Of a stretch of DNA of 64,000 nucleotides, positions 9,527 to 18,068 are shown piece by piece. Within the stretch, counting starts at the first letter, position 1. Every line of letters begins with the position of its first letter. This DNA comes from Bacteroidota bacterium. GTDB lineage: Bacteria; Bacteroidota; Bacteroidia; Palsa-965. The notes under the pieces are model-generated. The model was not told the DNA's origin. It did no database searches and saw only the letters and a program-made list of their open reading frames with translations. The position numbers were made by a program, and so were the translations under genes. The DNA lies in contig JACQAM010000023.1 of the NCBI GenBank assembly GCA_016194975.1, positions 301,707 to 365,706 on the forward strand. The letters run 5' to 3'.

Positions 9527-9548
9527 CTCATTATCAATTATTCATTAA
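9527..9548. repeat. AT-rich dispersed repeat, copy 2
   Basis: TCATTATCAATTATTCATTA at 9529-9548 matches the sequence at 8271-8290 with one difference, in direct orientation. It fills the short gap between the TPR gene and the next minus-strand gene. Confidence 0.45.
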
Positions 9549-10585
9549 CCAAAATATTCAAACTCGAACCAATCTACATACACTCCGCGGTTGAAAGAAC
9601 GCACTGCTACTAATTCCGCATGGCCCGATTTATTGAAACGTCGCGTGATCTTCGAAATAATTTTGTCTTCCTGATGCTGTTCCTGTTTTACCACACGATC
9701 AAATTCGTCGTACGTATAAAACACTTTGAAATTATCACTGTCGTTTATCGAATGTGAATGTTCTTCCGCTTCACGCCCTTCTTCGTCGAAAATAACTTTC
9801 ACATATTCGATCACTTTGTCTTTTTCATTGAACGTTGCAAAACCGATATGATCTTCTCTTGTTTTCGGATCATAAAATTCCGATCGTTTGTAGGAATGGA
9901 ACGCCACATCATTCACGGTCATCTGCTTCGCTTTCACTTCCCCGTCGCGCTCTTCCCATTCATTTATTTCTTCCAGTGTTTTTTCTCCTTCCTCGTCAAA
10001 CACCTCATGCTTCACGATCTTGTCTTTCCACGCGGGATGATAAGCGAACGTTTCTTTTTTCTGTAATTCTCCTTCGTTGTCATCGGCTCTTTTTTCAATT
10101 ACACGGCCTTCTGCATCGTAAATGAAGTGCGTGGTGAGTGGAAAACCTTCTTCGAATTCATGCTGCTCTTTTACCACGCGTCCTTTATCGTCGTATTCAA
10201 AAGTTATTTTTTCCGCCAATTGTCCTTCATTGAATAATTCGTGCGAAATAATATTTCCTTTTTCATCCAGCGCATTCTGCGTTTTCTGAACTTCATTGCC
10301 CTGCGCATCAAATTGTATTTCGCAAATGAGATCTCCGTTACTGGTAAATTCACGATGAAACACTTTGAAGAATCCTTCCTTATCCAGGATTTCTTTTTCG
10401 GAATATTCATCCCATTCCCCGTTGATCATCCGGTACACCTCCTGCACTTTTATGGAAGGAGGAACAGGTTTATCCGGTTTTACCCGCGGCGTTTTTTCTT
10501 TTTCGGTTGGCCCGGAAGATTCTCCTGCAGCAGGATTGCTCTCGGTATTTTCAGGGGAAACAGTTTCTGTATTTTCTTCTGGCAT
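9545..10585 (-). CDS. Cytoplasmic protein with RHS/YD-like repeats
   Basis: Starting at the ATG at 10583-10585 the protein has 346 residues and no signal peptide; the frame extends 20 codons further up but that leader is not conserved-looking. A Glu/Thr/Pro-rich head (1-45) precedes a repetitive body of two-strand units such as YDDKGRVVKEQHEFEEG, YDAEGRVIEKRAD and FDEEGREAEEHSH, which resemble the YD repeats of RHS proteins but are more acidic. There is no toxin or protease domain. I do not recognise a named family. The beta-rich, very acidic composition suggests a stable structural or binding protein; the function is unknown. Confidence 0.75.
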   Translation of the reverse strand: MPEENTETVSPENTESNPAAGESSGPTEKEKTPRVKPDKPVPPSIKVQEVYRMINGEWDEYSEKEILDKEGFFKVFHREFTSNGDLICEIQFDAQGNEVQKTQNALDEKGNIISHELFNEGQLAEKITFEYDDKGRVVKEQHEFEEGFPLTTHFIYDAEGRVIEKRADDNEGELQKKETFAYHPAWKDKIVKHEVFDEEGEKTLEEINEWEERDGEVKAKQMTVNDVAFHSYKRSEFYDPKTREDHIGFATFNEKDKVIEYVKVIFDEEGREAEEHSHSINDSDNFKVFYTYDEFDRVVKQEQHQEDKIISKITRRFNKSGHAELVAVRSFNRGVYVDWFEFEYFG

Positions 10586-10691
10586 CGGATTTGAATTTGA
10601 AAAGTAAAAGTATAAAAAAGAGAGTAACCATTGCTTAAATGCCAATGGGTGCAGCTAATTTCCGGAAGTGAATCCGTTAAAAAAATCCTTA

Positions 10692-10733
10692 GCGTCCCCG
10701 CCTGCCGATGCGCGAGCTTGGGCGCGGGGACGC
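10692..10733. repeat. GC-rich palindromic repeat
   Basis: GCGTCCCCGC at 10692-10701 and GCGGGGACGC at 10724-10733 are a perfect 10-bp inverted repeat with a 22-base loop containing CTGCCGATGCG. It belongs by composition to the CCTGCC/GGCGGG hairpins elsewhere in the window. It lies between divergent genes. Confidence 0.65.
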
Positions 10734-10815
10734 GAATTTAAATCTCCAAAGAACAAACTGAGCCATTACCTGATTTCCATTTATGATTTTTTCTGCAGAG
10801 ACCGGTTGAATCCTT

Positions 10816-10823
10816 TACATTTG
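10816..10823 (+). promoter_or_regulatory. -7 box (TACATTTG) of the prolyl oligopeptidase gene
   Basis: TACATTTG matches the Bacteroidota TAnnTTTG consensus and ends 19 bases before the ATG at 10843, a normal distance. No clean -33 TTTG is seen at 17-23 bases upstream. Confidence 0.5.
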
Positions 10824-10842
10824 AATTCCGTAAATCGATCTC

Positions 10843-12954
10843 ATGAAAAAATATCTCTCCCTTCTCCCGGCAGCATTTTTTCTTTTCACCTGCTCCGAAA
10901 ATAATTCCACTAAAAAATACAATTATCCATTCGCAAGAAAAGTGGATACCGTCGATAATTATTTCGGCACAAAAGTTCCTGATCCTTATCGCTGGCTGGA
11001 AGATGATCGTTCCGATTCAACAAAAAAATGGGTGGATGAAGAAAATGCCTTGACACAGGATTATCTTTCGAAAATTTCTTTCCGTGATAAAATAAAAGAG
11101 CGGTTGAAACAAGTCTGGAATTTCGAGAAGATGAGCGCACCTTACCTGAAAGGAAAAAGATATTTCTATTCGCGCAACAACGGCATGCAGAATCAAAGTG
11201 AATTGTATTGTAAAAACGGATTGAACGATTCTGCAAAAGCTATTCTCGATCCGAATGAAATGGCGAAAGACGGAACCTCATCGCTCTCGGGTTATGAAGT
11301 TTCACACGATGGAAAATATTTACAGTATGGAATTGAAAAAGCAGGATCGGACTGGGAAGAATTTTATGTGCGCGATATTGAAAGCGGAAAAGATCTTCCG
11401 GATCACCTCAAATGGGTGAAATTCTCCGGAGCCGCATGGAAAGACGATGGATTTTTTTACGGGCGATTCGATGAACCGAAAGGCAGCCAGCTTTCTGAAC
11501 AGAATTCCAACCAGAAATTGTATTACCACAAAGCAGGCGATGCGCAGGAAAAAGATCAGCTCATTTATAAAGATGATGCGCATCCCGATGTGATGTACGG
11601 CGTGCAGGTTTCCGATGATCAGAACTGGCTCATTGTTTCCACTGCGAATTCCACGCATGGAAATGGTTTGATGGTGAAAGACCTCCGGACAAATGATGAA
11701 TTGAAAACGATCGTCGCACTGAAAGATACTGCCGATGATTATGGCGTAATGGATATTGCAAATGGGAAAATGATCATGCGAACGAATCACAACGCACCGA
11801 ATTTTAAATTGGTGGAAGTGGATCTTGCAAAACCCGGAGAAGCAAACTGGAAAACTATTATTCCCGAAGGAGAAAATTATATGGTGGGACTCACGCGCGC
11901 GGGAGATTTTTACGTGGCGCATTATCTCGTGGATGTAAAATCGAAATTGGTTTTGTATGATATGAATGGAAAAAAAGTGAATGACATTCCTACGCAGCAA
12001 ATGTGTTCGGTGAGTGAACTCAGCGGTGACCGCCACGACAGTTTACTTTTCTTCGACATTGCTACATTCATCGATCCGCCCTGTATTTACAAATACAATT
12101 TACTCACGAAACAAACTTCACTTTACTTCCGCCCGAAATTCGATTTCAAATCAGAAGATTTTGAATCGACGCAGGTTTTTTACCGGGGAAAAGACGGAAC
12201 AAAAATTCCGATGTTCATCACGCACAAAAAAGGAATTAAAATGGATGGAACCAATCCGTGTTTCCTTTTCGGCTACGGCGGATTCAATTCGCACTACGCT
12301 CCTGAATTCAGAAGTGACCGCGCTGTTTTTCTTGAGTCAGGTGGAATTTATTGCGTGGCGAATATCCGCGGCGGAGATGAATACGGTGAGAAATGGCACC
12401 AGCAGGGAATCCTCTGCAACAAACAGAATGTGTTCAACGATTTTATTTCGGCGGCGGAATATCTCATCAAAGAAAAATATACAAGCAGCGAACATCTCGC
12501 GATCACCGGAAGATCGAACGGAGGATTACTCATTGGCGCCTGCGAAACACAGCGGCCCGATCTTTATAAAGTTTGTATTCCGCAAGTGGGCGTAATGGAT
12601 ATGCTGCGTTATCATCGTTTCACTATTGGGCGCGACTGGAAAAGTGATTATGGTTTGAGTGAGAATGAAGAACAATTCAAATGCCTCTACAAATATTCTC
12701 CGCTGCAGAATATCAGGGAAACAAAATATCCTGCAACACTAATCACCACCGGCGATCACGACGATCGCGTTGTGCCCGCGCATTCGTTCAAGTACGCAGC
12801 CACCATGCAGGCCGATCAGCAGGGCGATGAACCTATTCTCATCCGCATCGATCACAACGCCGGACATGGCGGCGGAAAACCAACGGAAAAACAAATTGAA
12901 GAATGGGCAGATATCTGGAGTTTTGTTTTTTATAATCTGGGAATGACGTATTGA
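10843..12954 (+). CDS. Prolyl oligopeptidase (S9A) lipoprotein
   Basis: A serine peptidase that cleaves after proline in short peptides. The N-terminus is a lipoprotein signal ending LFTC, so Cys17 is probably acylated and the enzyme is membrane-anchored outside the cytoplasm. The sequence KVPDPYRWLEDDRSD (near residue 45) is the classic start of the family. A seven-bladed propeller fills the middle, and the hydrolase domain contains the triad: Ser558 in TGRSNGGLL, Asp641 in DHDDRVVP, His675 in NAGHGGG. The length (703 residues) is normal. It has its own promoter and no operon partner. Activity is confidently predicted; the physiological peptide is not known. Confidence 0.96.
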   Translation: MKKYLSLLPAAFFLFTCSENNSTKKYNYPFARKVDTVDNYFGTKVPDPYRWLEDDRSDSTKKWVDEENALTQDYLSKISFRDKIKERLKQVWNFEKMSAPYLKGKRYFYSRNNGMQNQSELYCKNGLNDSAKAILDPNEMAKDGTSSLSGYEVSHDGKYLQYGIEKAGSDWEEFYVRDIESGKDLPDHLKWVKFSGAAWKDDGFFYGRFDEPKGSQLSEQNSNQKLYYHKAGDAQEKDQLIYKDDAHPDVMYGVQVSDDQNWLIVSTANSTHGNGLMVKDLRTNDELKTIVALKDTADDYGVMDIANGKMIMRTNHNAPNFKLVEVDLAKPGEANWKTIIPEGENYMVGLTRAGDFYVAHYLVDVKSKLVLYDMNGKKVNDIPTQQMCSVSELSGDRHDSLLFFDIATFIDPPCIYKYNLLTKQTSLYFRPKFDFKSEDFESTQVFYRGKDGTKIPMFITHKKGIKMDGTNPCFLFGYGGFNSHYAPEFRSDRAVFLESGGIYCVANIRGGDEYGEKWHQQGILCNKQNVFNDFISAAEYLIKEKYTSSEHLAITGRSNGGLLIGACETQRPDLYKVCIPQVGVMDMLRYHRFTIGRDWKSDYGLSENEEQFKCLYKYSPLQNIRETKYPATLITTGDHDDRVVPAHSFKYAATMQADQQGDEPILIRIDHNAGHGGGKPTEKQIEEWADIWSFVFYNLGMTY

Positions 12955-13021
12955 AAATAATGATGAATGTTGAATGATAAATTATGAATTGAGCCAGGCA
13001 GTACTTTTAGATTCAAGCCGC

Positions 13022-13070
13022 GCTAATCCTCGACAACTTTTTAATCTGTGCTAATCCGTGGCAACTTTTT
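13022..13070. repeat. Short direct repeat, two copies
   Basis: GCTAATCCTCGACAACTTTTT (13022-13042, written in two parts GCTAATCC and TCGACAACTTTTT) recurs at 13050-13070 as GCTAATCC plus GTGGCAACTTTTT, a 28-base period. It lies between convergent genes at 12955-13073 where no gene is seen. Confidence 0.5.
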
Positions 13071-13073
13071 GGA

Positions 13074-14657
13074 TCACCGACTGAACATCTTCTCCACCAT
13101 CGTTCCATCTTTCATCTTCACCACCAATAAATAATCTCCTTTCGCCAGCGAAGAAACATCAATTCTTCCGGCCGTCGTTCCGTCCTCCACAGCTATTTCT
13201 TTTTTTAGCTGCACACTTTTTCCATCGACACTCATCACCGATAATTCCGCCGGATCATTTTTTCCATAATTAATGGTGTAGCTCAATTCATTTTCATTCC
13301 CAACCGGGTTCGGATAAATATCAAGCGAAATATTTTCTATTTCATTCTCATTGACAGAAAGAATCGAACTCAGCGGAGTCTTCGCGAAAAATATTTCTGT
13401 ATTACCCGTTCTATTGTCGCACCACGCTGTAAAAAGATTTGTTCCGTCCGATCCAACACCAATGAAATCATTTCCTTTCACAATATTTATGTAAGGACTC
13501 TGCACCGAACTCATATTCACATTCGTTCCATACGTCGATCCATTATCTGCGCTCGCTGTTGCATAAATTTCAAAATTATCCTGGCTTCCTCCTGCGGAAT
13601 TTCTTCTGTCGCGCCAGGCGGTTACAAAAGTTCCATTCGGCGCATACGCACACCAGCACATATCCTGGTTGTTGCCATTGCTCATTGCATCGTCCGTCGC
13701 TCGGATCGGCGCACTCCATGTTAATCCTCCATCTGAACTTCTTGTCGAAAGAATATCGGCGTCACCATTTCTGTTATCCGTGAACACAAGGACAAGATCA
13801 GAAGCGTTCGCAGGATTTGCCGCGAGCGAATAACTTCCCTGCAACAATGAATCAGTGATCGCCGAACTCGCAGTTGCATTTCCAACAACGTAAGGTGTGA
13901 ATGTTCCCGCGCCGTCAGTAGATTTTACGCAGATCATTCGTGCAAAAACCGATTGCGCCGTATGATAAGAAGGATATGCGATGTAAACAGATCCGTCACT
14001 TCCAACCGTGAGCGCTCCCATCGCATTCGTCACAAGGTCGGTTGGAATACTATCGTCCACCAGCATCGGTGCAGACCACGTCGCTCCGTTATCTCCGGAT
14101 TTTTCCAGCCAGATGTGATGCGGCATCTGACCAAAGTCAACACTTTTCGAAACTACATAGATCATTCCGCTGTAAGGTCCGCTGGTTTTATCAATAGCGA
14201 TCCACGGACGATCGACAGGAAAATCTGCACTTGCTGTCGAACTGATAACGAAAGACGGCGCGCTCCATGTTGCACCACCATCAAAAGATTTTGTCATGAG
14301 CACAAAACCTGTATCATTCTGGATCCGCGAATCGACGTAAGAAAGAAAAGCTCCGCCCGTCGCATTGAAGGCAATGGAAACATCGGCCGAAGTATAATTA
14401 CTATTCACATGCGGCATATTCACCACCGAACTGCTCCACGTCGTTCCGCCATCATTTGAATATTTCGTAGCGATGGAAAGTTGATTGAATCCTGTCGCAT
14501 GCATCCATCCTACAATAATGTTATTTGTATTCGCAGGATTCACCGCGAGAAATGGTTCGGTGTCCCAGAATGCGAAGTTGGAAAGATTGTAATTTGTGAT
14601 CTGTCCGTTCGCAAGAAATGGTATAACAAAGAAAATGGAAAGTGTGATTTTTTTCAT
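13074..14657 (-). CDS. T9SS-exported BNR/sialidase-like propeller protein
   Basis: A 527-residue secreted protein. A signal peptide (residues 1-18, ending ANG) is followed by a six-bladed propeller with repeated Asp-box motifs such as SNDGGTTWSSS, SFDGGATWSAP, SGDNGATWSAP and SSDGGLTWSAP. These are the BNR loops of sialidases and many non-enzymatic propellers; I cannot see the arginine triad of a true sialidase, so a binding role is as likely as hydrolysis. The C-terminal 80 residues (IYPNPVGNENELSY through SLAKGDYLLVVKMKDG) form a T9SS sorting domain, so the protein should be anchored at or released from the cell surface. Confidence 0.88.
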   Translation of the reverse strand: MKKITLSIFFVIPFLANGQITNYNLSNFAFWDTEPFLAVNPANTNNIIVGWMHATGFNQLSIATKYSNDGGTTWSSSVVNMPHVNSNYTSADVSIAFNATGGAFLSYVDSRIQNDTGFVLMTKSFDGGATWSAPSFVISSTASADFPVDRPWIAIDKTSGPYSGMIYVVSKSVDFGQMPHHIWLEKSGDNGATWSAPMLVDDSIPTDLVTNAMGALTVGSDGSVYIAYPSYHTAQSVFARMICVKSTDGAGTFTPYVVGNATASSAITDSLLQGSYSLAANPANASDLVLVFTDNRNGDADILSTRSSDGGLTWSAPIRATDDAMSNGNNQDMCWCAYAPNGTFVTAWRDRRNSAGGSQDNFEIYATASADNGSTYGTNVNMSSVQSPYINIVKGNDFIGVGSDGTNLFTAWCDNRTGNTEIFFAKTPLSSILSVNENEIENISLDIYPNPVGNENELSYTINYGKNDPAELSVMSVDGKSVQLKKEIAVEDGTTAGRIDVSSLAKGDYLLVVKMKDGTMVEKMFSR

Positions 14658-14777
14658 TGTGATGAATTGGAAGTAACTAAGTTAAGGTTTTGATTCTTCC
14701 TTTGCTCAGACGAAGTCAGATTGAAATAGTTTAATCCTGCCACTTGCGATTTTCATACCTTTATTTTTTCAACCCTG

Positions 14778-15470
14778 ATGCGATCTATTATTCCATTCTT
14801 ATTCTTTTGTTTGCTATCGGTCGTTTCATCGTCACAGAATATTTTTCACGTATATTTCTCCCGTACAGGTGACACGGTGACACTGGTCGATCAAAAATTC
14901 ACACATTATGCCCGCGACACTGATTTCTATCTCATTTCAGTAGCCTGCGAAAACGCGTCAACACATAAGTTCGACACGATAGTGCAATGGAATGAAGAAT
15001 GGGACGATAATATCATCAGTAACCATGGATTTATTCTGAATTCAGATTCGGCTGAGAAATACGGAACTATTTATCGCGGAAATTATTTGGACGATGATAC
15101 GTGCAGAATTTTTTCGACTCACTTTTCCAATACAACGAGTCAGCGCACTTCCCGACCAAAAAAAAGTTATCACAAGGATATTTATCCATATTGGTTTGCG
15201 GATTACAAGCTTCACACGGATATAGAATTCCTGGATGATTCAACCTTGCTTTACTCAGAAAAAAATATTTGTATTCTTAAAGAAGATCAAATGAGATGGA
15301 AATGGAACCTCGGCAAAATGGCGAACCTGCAGCATCATGCTGTTGAAATCAGAATTTACAGATCGCCGGTGGCGGAAGTTTATTTTGTACAATATATCTA
15401 CGAAGCAGCAGATGATCACGCTGATAATTCTTTTCATTGGAAAGCGTTCCATTATATTGTTCATCCTTGA
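14778..15470 (+). CDS. Secreted protein of unknown function
   Basis: A 230-residue protein with a signal peptide (MRSIIPFLFFCLLSVVSSS, then QN). The mature part is rich in aromatic and acidic residues (VQWNEEWDDNIISNHGF, YPYWFADYKLHTDIEF) with no sorting domain and no lipobox. I do not recognise a family. The stop is 46 bases before the ATG of the M1 peptidase on the same strand, so the two may be cotranscribed. A TACCTTTA sequence about 20 bases upstream is one mismatch from the -7 consensus. It could be a periplasmic accessory protein. Confidence 0.7.
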   Translation: MRSIIPFLFFCLLSVVSSSQNIFHVYFSRTGDTVTLVDQKFTHYARDTDFYLISVACENASTHKFDTIVQWNEEWDDNIISNHGFILNSDSAEKYGTIYRGNYLDDDTCRIFSTHFSNTTSQRTSRPKKSYHKDIYPYWFADYKLHTDIEFLDDSTLLYSEKNICILKEDQMRWKWNLGKMANLQHHAVEIRIYRSPVAEVYFVQYIYEAADDHADNSFHWKAFHYIVHP

Positions 15471-15516
15471 ACCGATCCGGAAATTATGCCCTCTAATTCG
15501 TATCTTTAATAGAACA

Positions 15517-17436
15517 ATGAGTATTCGGAATTTTCTGCCTTGTATTTTTATTTTTCTGCCGGGAATTATTTTCTCCCAGCATGATCTCCATTTCATTTCC
15601 GATATCGAACGAAAATCATTTTCCGATTCAAGGATTTCTCCATCCACGCAGGCACTCGACAATTCAAATTTCATTTACCAGCGCTGCGAATGGAATGTGG
15701 ATCCAGCGGTAAGATTTATTTCAGGAAAGATCACGACCTATTTTATTCCGAACACAACACTCACTCAACTTGAATTTGATCTTTCCGATTCGTTGATCGC
15801 TGACAGTGTTTTTTATCACAACGCGCAGATAACTTTTACGCACGCGAATGAAATTCTCACGGCGAATTTTCCATCTTCGATTTCTTCACTCGATTCGGTT
15901 TCTGTTTTTTACCACGGCGTTCCTCCTTCAACAGGATTCGGATCTTTCAGCACGAGTACACACGCGGGCGTGCCCGTGATGTGGACGCTCTCGCAACCGA
16001 ATGGCGCAAGCGACTGGTGGCCGTGCAAAGAGAATCTCGCAGATAAAATTGATTCGGTCGATATTATTGTGAGTTGCCCTGTTGCATATCGTGTTGCTTC
16101 GAATGGTTTGCTTGTGAATGAAATGATCAATGGCGGAACAAGAACGGATGAGTGGAAACACCGTTACCCTATTGCAACTTATCTTATTTGTTTTGCAGTG
16201 AGCAATTATTCCATCTTCACAAATTCAGTTCCGTTCAACGGCGATACTGTGAAAGTTTACAATTATGTTTATCCGGAAGATTCTTTGATTTCTGTTTTTC
16301 CTTCCAACGATATTGTTCAGCAAATGCAATTGTATGATACGCTCTTCGGTGAATATCCTTTCAAAAATGAAAAGTACGGCCACGCGCAATGTAATTTCGG
16401 CGGGGGAATGGAACACCAGACGATGACGTTCATTGGCGGATACAGTTATGAATTGCTCGCGCATGAATTAGCGCATCATTGGTTCGGAGATAAAGTGACC
16501 TGCGCATCGTGGCACGACATCTGGCTCAATGAAGGTTTCGCAACTTATCTCAGCGGATTGTGTTACGAACATTACACTCCGACAATTTACTGGAAACCAT
16601 TTTTGGCAGGAAGAATTTCGAACGTCACTTCGCAACCCGATGGAACTGTTTATTGTCCCGACACTTTGAATGTGAATCGCATTTTCGATGATCGTCTCGA
16701 ATATGCAAAAGCAGCAATGATCCTGCACACGCTGCGTTGGGTGATCGGTGATAGCGCGTGGTACGCAGGTGTGAATGCTTATCTTAACGATGCTGTTTGT
16801 TCGTATGGATTTGCAACAACAGATCTGCTGAAAACGCATCTCGAAACTGCAGGCGGACAGAATCTCACCTGGTATTTCAACGACTGGTATTTCGGCGCAG
16901 GATATCCGTCGTATCATATTTCCTGGCACCAGGATCTTGCAGGCATCGCTTATTTCACGGTCACGCAATTTCAATCCGATGCTTCGGTGAATTTTTTCGA
17001 GTTACCGTTGCCAATAGAATTCAAAGACGCGACGCACGATACGATCATCCGCGTGCAGAATAATTTTTCAGGAGAAACATTTTCGGTTCAGCTTCCATTC
17101 TTCGCCGATAGTTTGAAATTCGATCCCGATTACTGGATCATCTCTGCGAATAACGTGGTGAATTATGTGGTTCCGAATTTTTCCGATCCCGGCCTTGTCG
17201 TGAATCCCAATCCTGCAACGGATCATCTCGTGGTGAGTTCCGGCAACGGCAGCACCGGAAGCGGGATCGTGAATATCTATGATGTTTCCGGGCGAGTTGT
17301 ATTCCAATACAACCTTACTTTCAACGGCACCGCGCAACAGCAGAATATTTTTGTGGGCAACCTCGACAAAGGAATGTACGTGCTGGTAATCGATACCGAT
17401 CAGGGAAAACTGACGCAGCGGTTTGTGAAGGAGTGA
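15517..17436 (+). CDS. M1-family metallopeptidase with T9SS sorting domain
   Basis: A secreted zinc aminopeptidase of 639 residues. I place the start at the ATG at 15517, which opens a signal peptide (MSIRNFLPCIFIFLPG, ending FSQ); the open frame extends 60 codons upstream but overlaps the preceding gene. The N-terminal beta domain has the substrate-binding motif GGGMEHQTM (GAMEN equivalent), and the catalytic zinc site is HELAHHWFGD, with His316, His320 and Glu339 (NEGFATYL) as ligands and Glu317 as base. The end carries NPNPATDHLVVSS and NLDKGMYVLVIDTD, a T9SS sorting domain. It should trim peptides at the cell surface. A second paralogue lies at 46746-49211. Confidence 0.93.
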   Translation: MSIRNFLPCIFIFLPGIIFSQHDLHFISDIERKSFSDSRISPSTQALDNSNFIYQRCEWNVDPAVRFISGKITTYFIPNTTLTQLEFDLSDSLIADSVFYHNAQITFTHANEILTANFPSSISSLDSVSVFYHGVPPSTGFGSFSTSTHAGVPVMWTLSQPNGASDWWPCKENLADKIDSVDIIVSCPVAYRVASNGLLVNEMINGGTRTDEWKHRYPIATYLICFAVSNYSIFTNSVPFNGDTVKVYNYVYPEDSLISVFPSNDIVQQMQLYDTLFGEYPFKNEKYGHAQCNFGGGMEHQTMTFIGGYSYELLAHELAHHWFGDKVTCASWHDIWLNEGFATYLSGLCYEHYTPTIYWKPFLAGRISNVTSQPDGTVYCPDTLNVNRIFDDRLEYAKAAMILHTLRWVIGDSAWYAGVNAYLNDAVCSYGFATTDLLKTHLETAGGQNLTWYFNDWYFGAGYPSYHISWHQDLAGIAYFTVTQFQSDASVNFFELPLPIEFKDATHDTIIRVQNNFSGETFSVQLPFFADSLKFDPDYWIISANNVVNYVVPNFSDPGLVVNPNPATDHLVVSSGNGSTGSGIVNIYDVSGRVVFQYNLTFNGTAQQQNIFVGNLDKGMYVLVIDTDQGKLTQRFVKE

Positions 17437-17463
17437 TGCAGACCAAGCGCCTGTAATTATTTT

Positions 17464-18003
17464 CTATTTAATTTTTGAAATGCTGTCAACCGGCTCCCAC
17501 AGTTCGATCTTGTTGCCTTCTGCATCCATAATATGGATAAATTTTCCGTAGTCGTAAGCCGCAATGCTGTCCAGTATGGTTACCCCGTTTGCTTTGAGTT
17601 TGTTTACAAGCCCTTCAATATTCTGAACCCGGTAATTGATCATAAAATCTTTTTTGGATGGAGAAAAATATTCACTTCCATTTTTGAAAGGAGTCCATTG
17701 AAGCGTATTTATTTCATCGGGCCTGTTAACGTTCCTGGATTCAAAACTCGAACCATAGTCATTGGCTTCAATTCCCAGGTTCTTACGGTACCATTCTCTC
17801 GTTTCCTTCGGATCGTTTGAAAAAAAGAAAATGCCGCCTATTCCTGTCACCTTTGGTGTAGTGTCTGCGGGTGAATTTGATTTGTCTGCAGCCGCGCTGT
17901 CTGTTTGTTTTTTTGTGTCTTCCATAGTGTTTTGTTTTTTAGTTGTCGGAGTGCAACTTGCAAGAACTGTTACAAGCGAAATTGTTATTAGAAGTCTGTT
18001 CAT
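17464..18003 (-). CDS. VOC-fold (glyoxalase/bleomycin-resistance-like) lipoprotein
   Basis: A 179-residue protein in which a lipoprotein signal (ITISLVTVLASC, Cys17) and a Lys/Asp/Ser-rich tether (residues 18-52) precede a single vicinal-oxygen-chelate domain (GIGGIFFFSNDPKETREWY to GNKIELWEP). VOC domains of this kind bind a metal and small molecules, and are normally cytoplasmic and about 120-130 residues, so export is unusual. The domain end has EGNKIELWEP with the expected metal-ligand glutamate region. An internal ATG at about codon 26 would give a cytoplasmic form beginning METDK-like residues, so translation from it cannot be excluded. The ligand is unknown. Confidence 0.8.
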   Translation of the reverse strand: MNRLLITISLVTVLASCTPTTKKQNTMEDTKKQTDSAAADKSNSPADTTPKVTGIGGIFFFSNDPKETREWYRKNLGIEANDYGSSFESRNVNRPDEINTLQWTPFKNGSEYFSPSKKDFMINYRVQNIEGLVNKLKANGVTILDSIAAYDYGKFIHIMDAEGNKIELWEPVDSISKIK

Positions 18004-18068
18004 TTTGTTTTTCTTTTTTTCTATACAAGACTCTTGAGATTGAAGAACGTCTTGTTCAACTGAAACTT

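Noticed and set aside
15337..15516. Upstream 60 codons of the M1 peptidase frame
   Set aside because: They overlap the preceding gene and would bury the signal peptide that starts at 15517.
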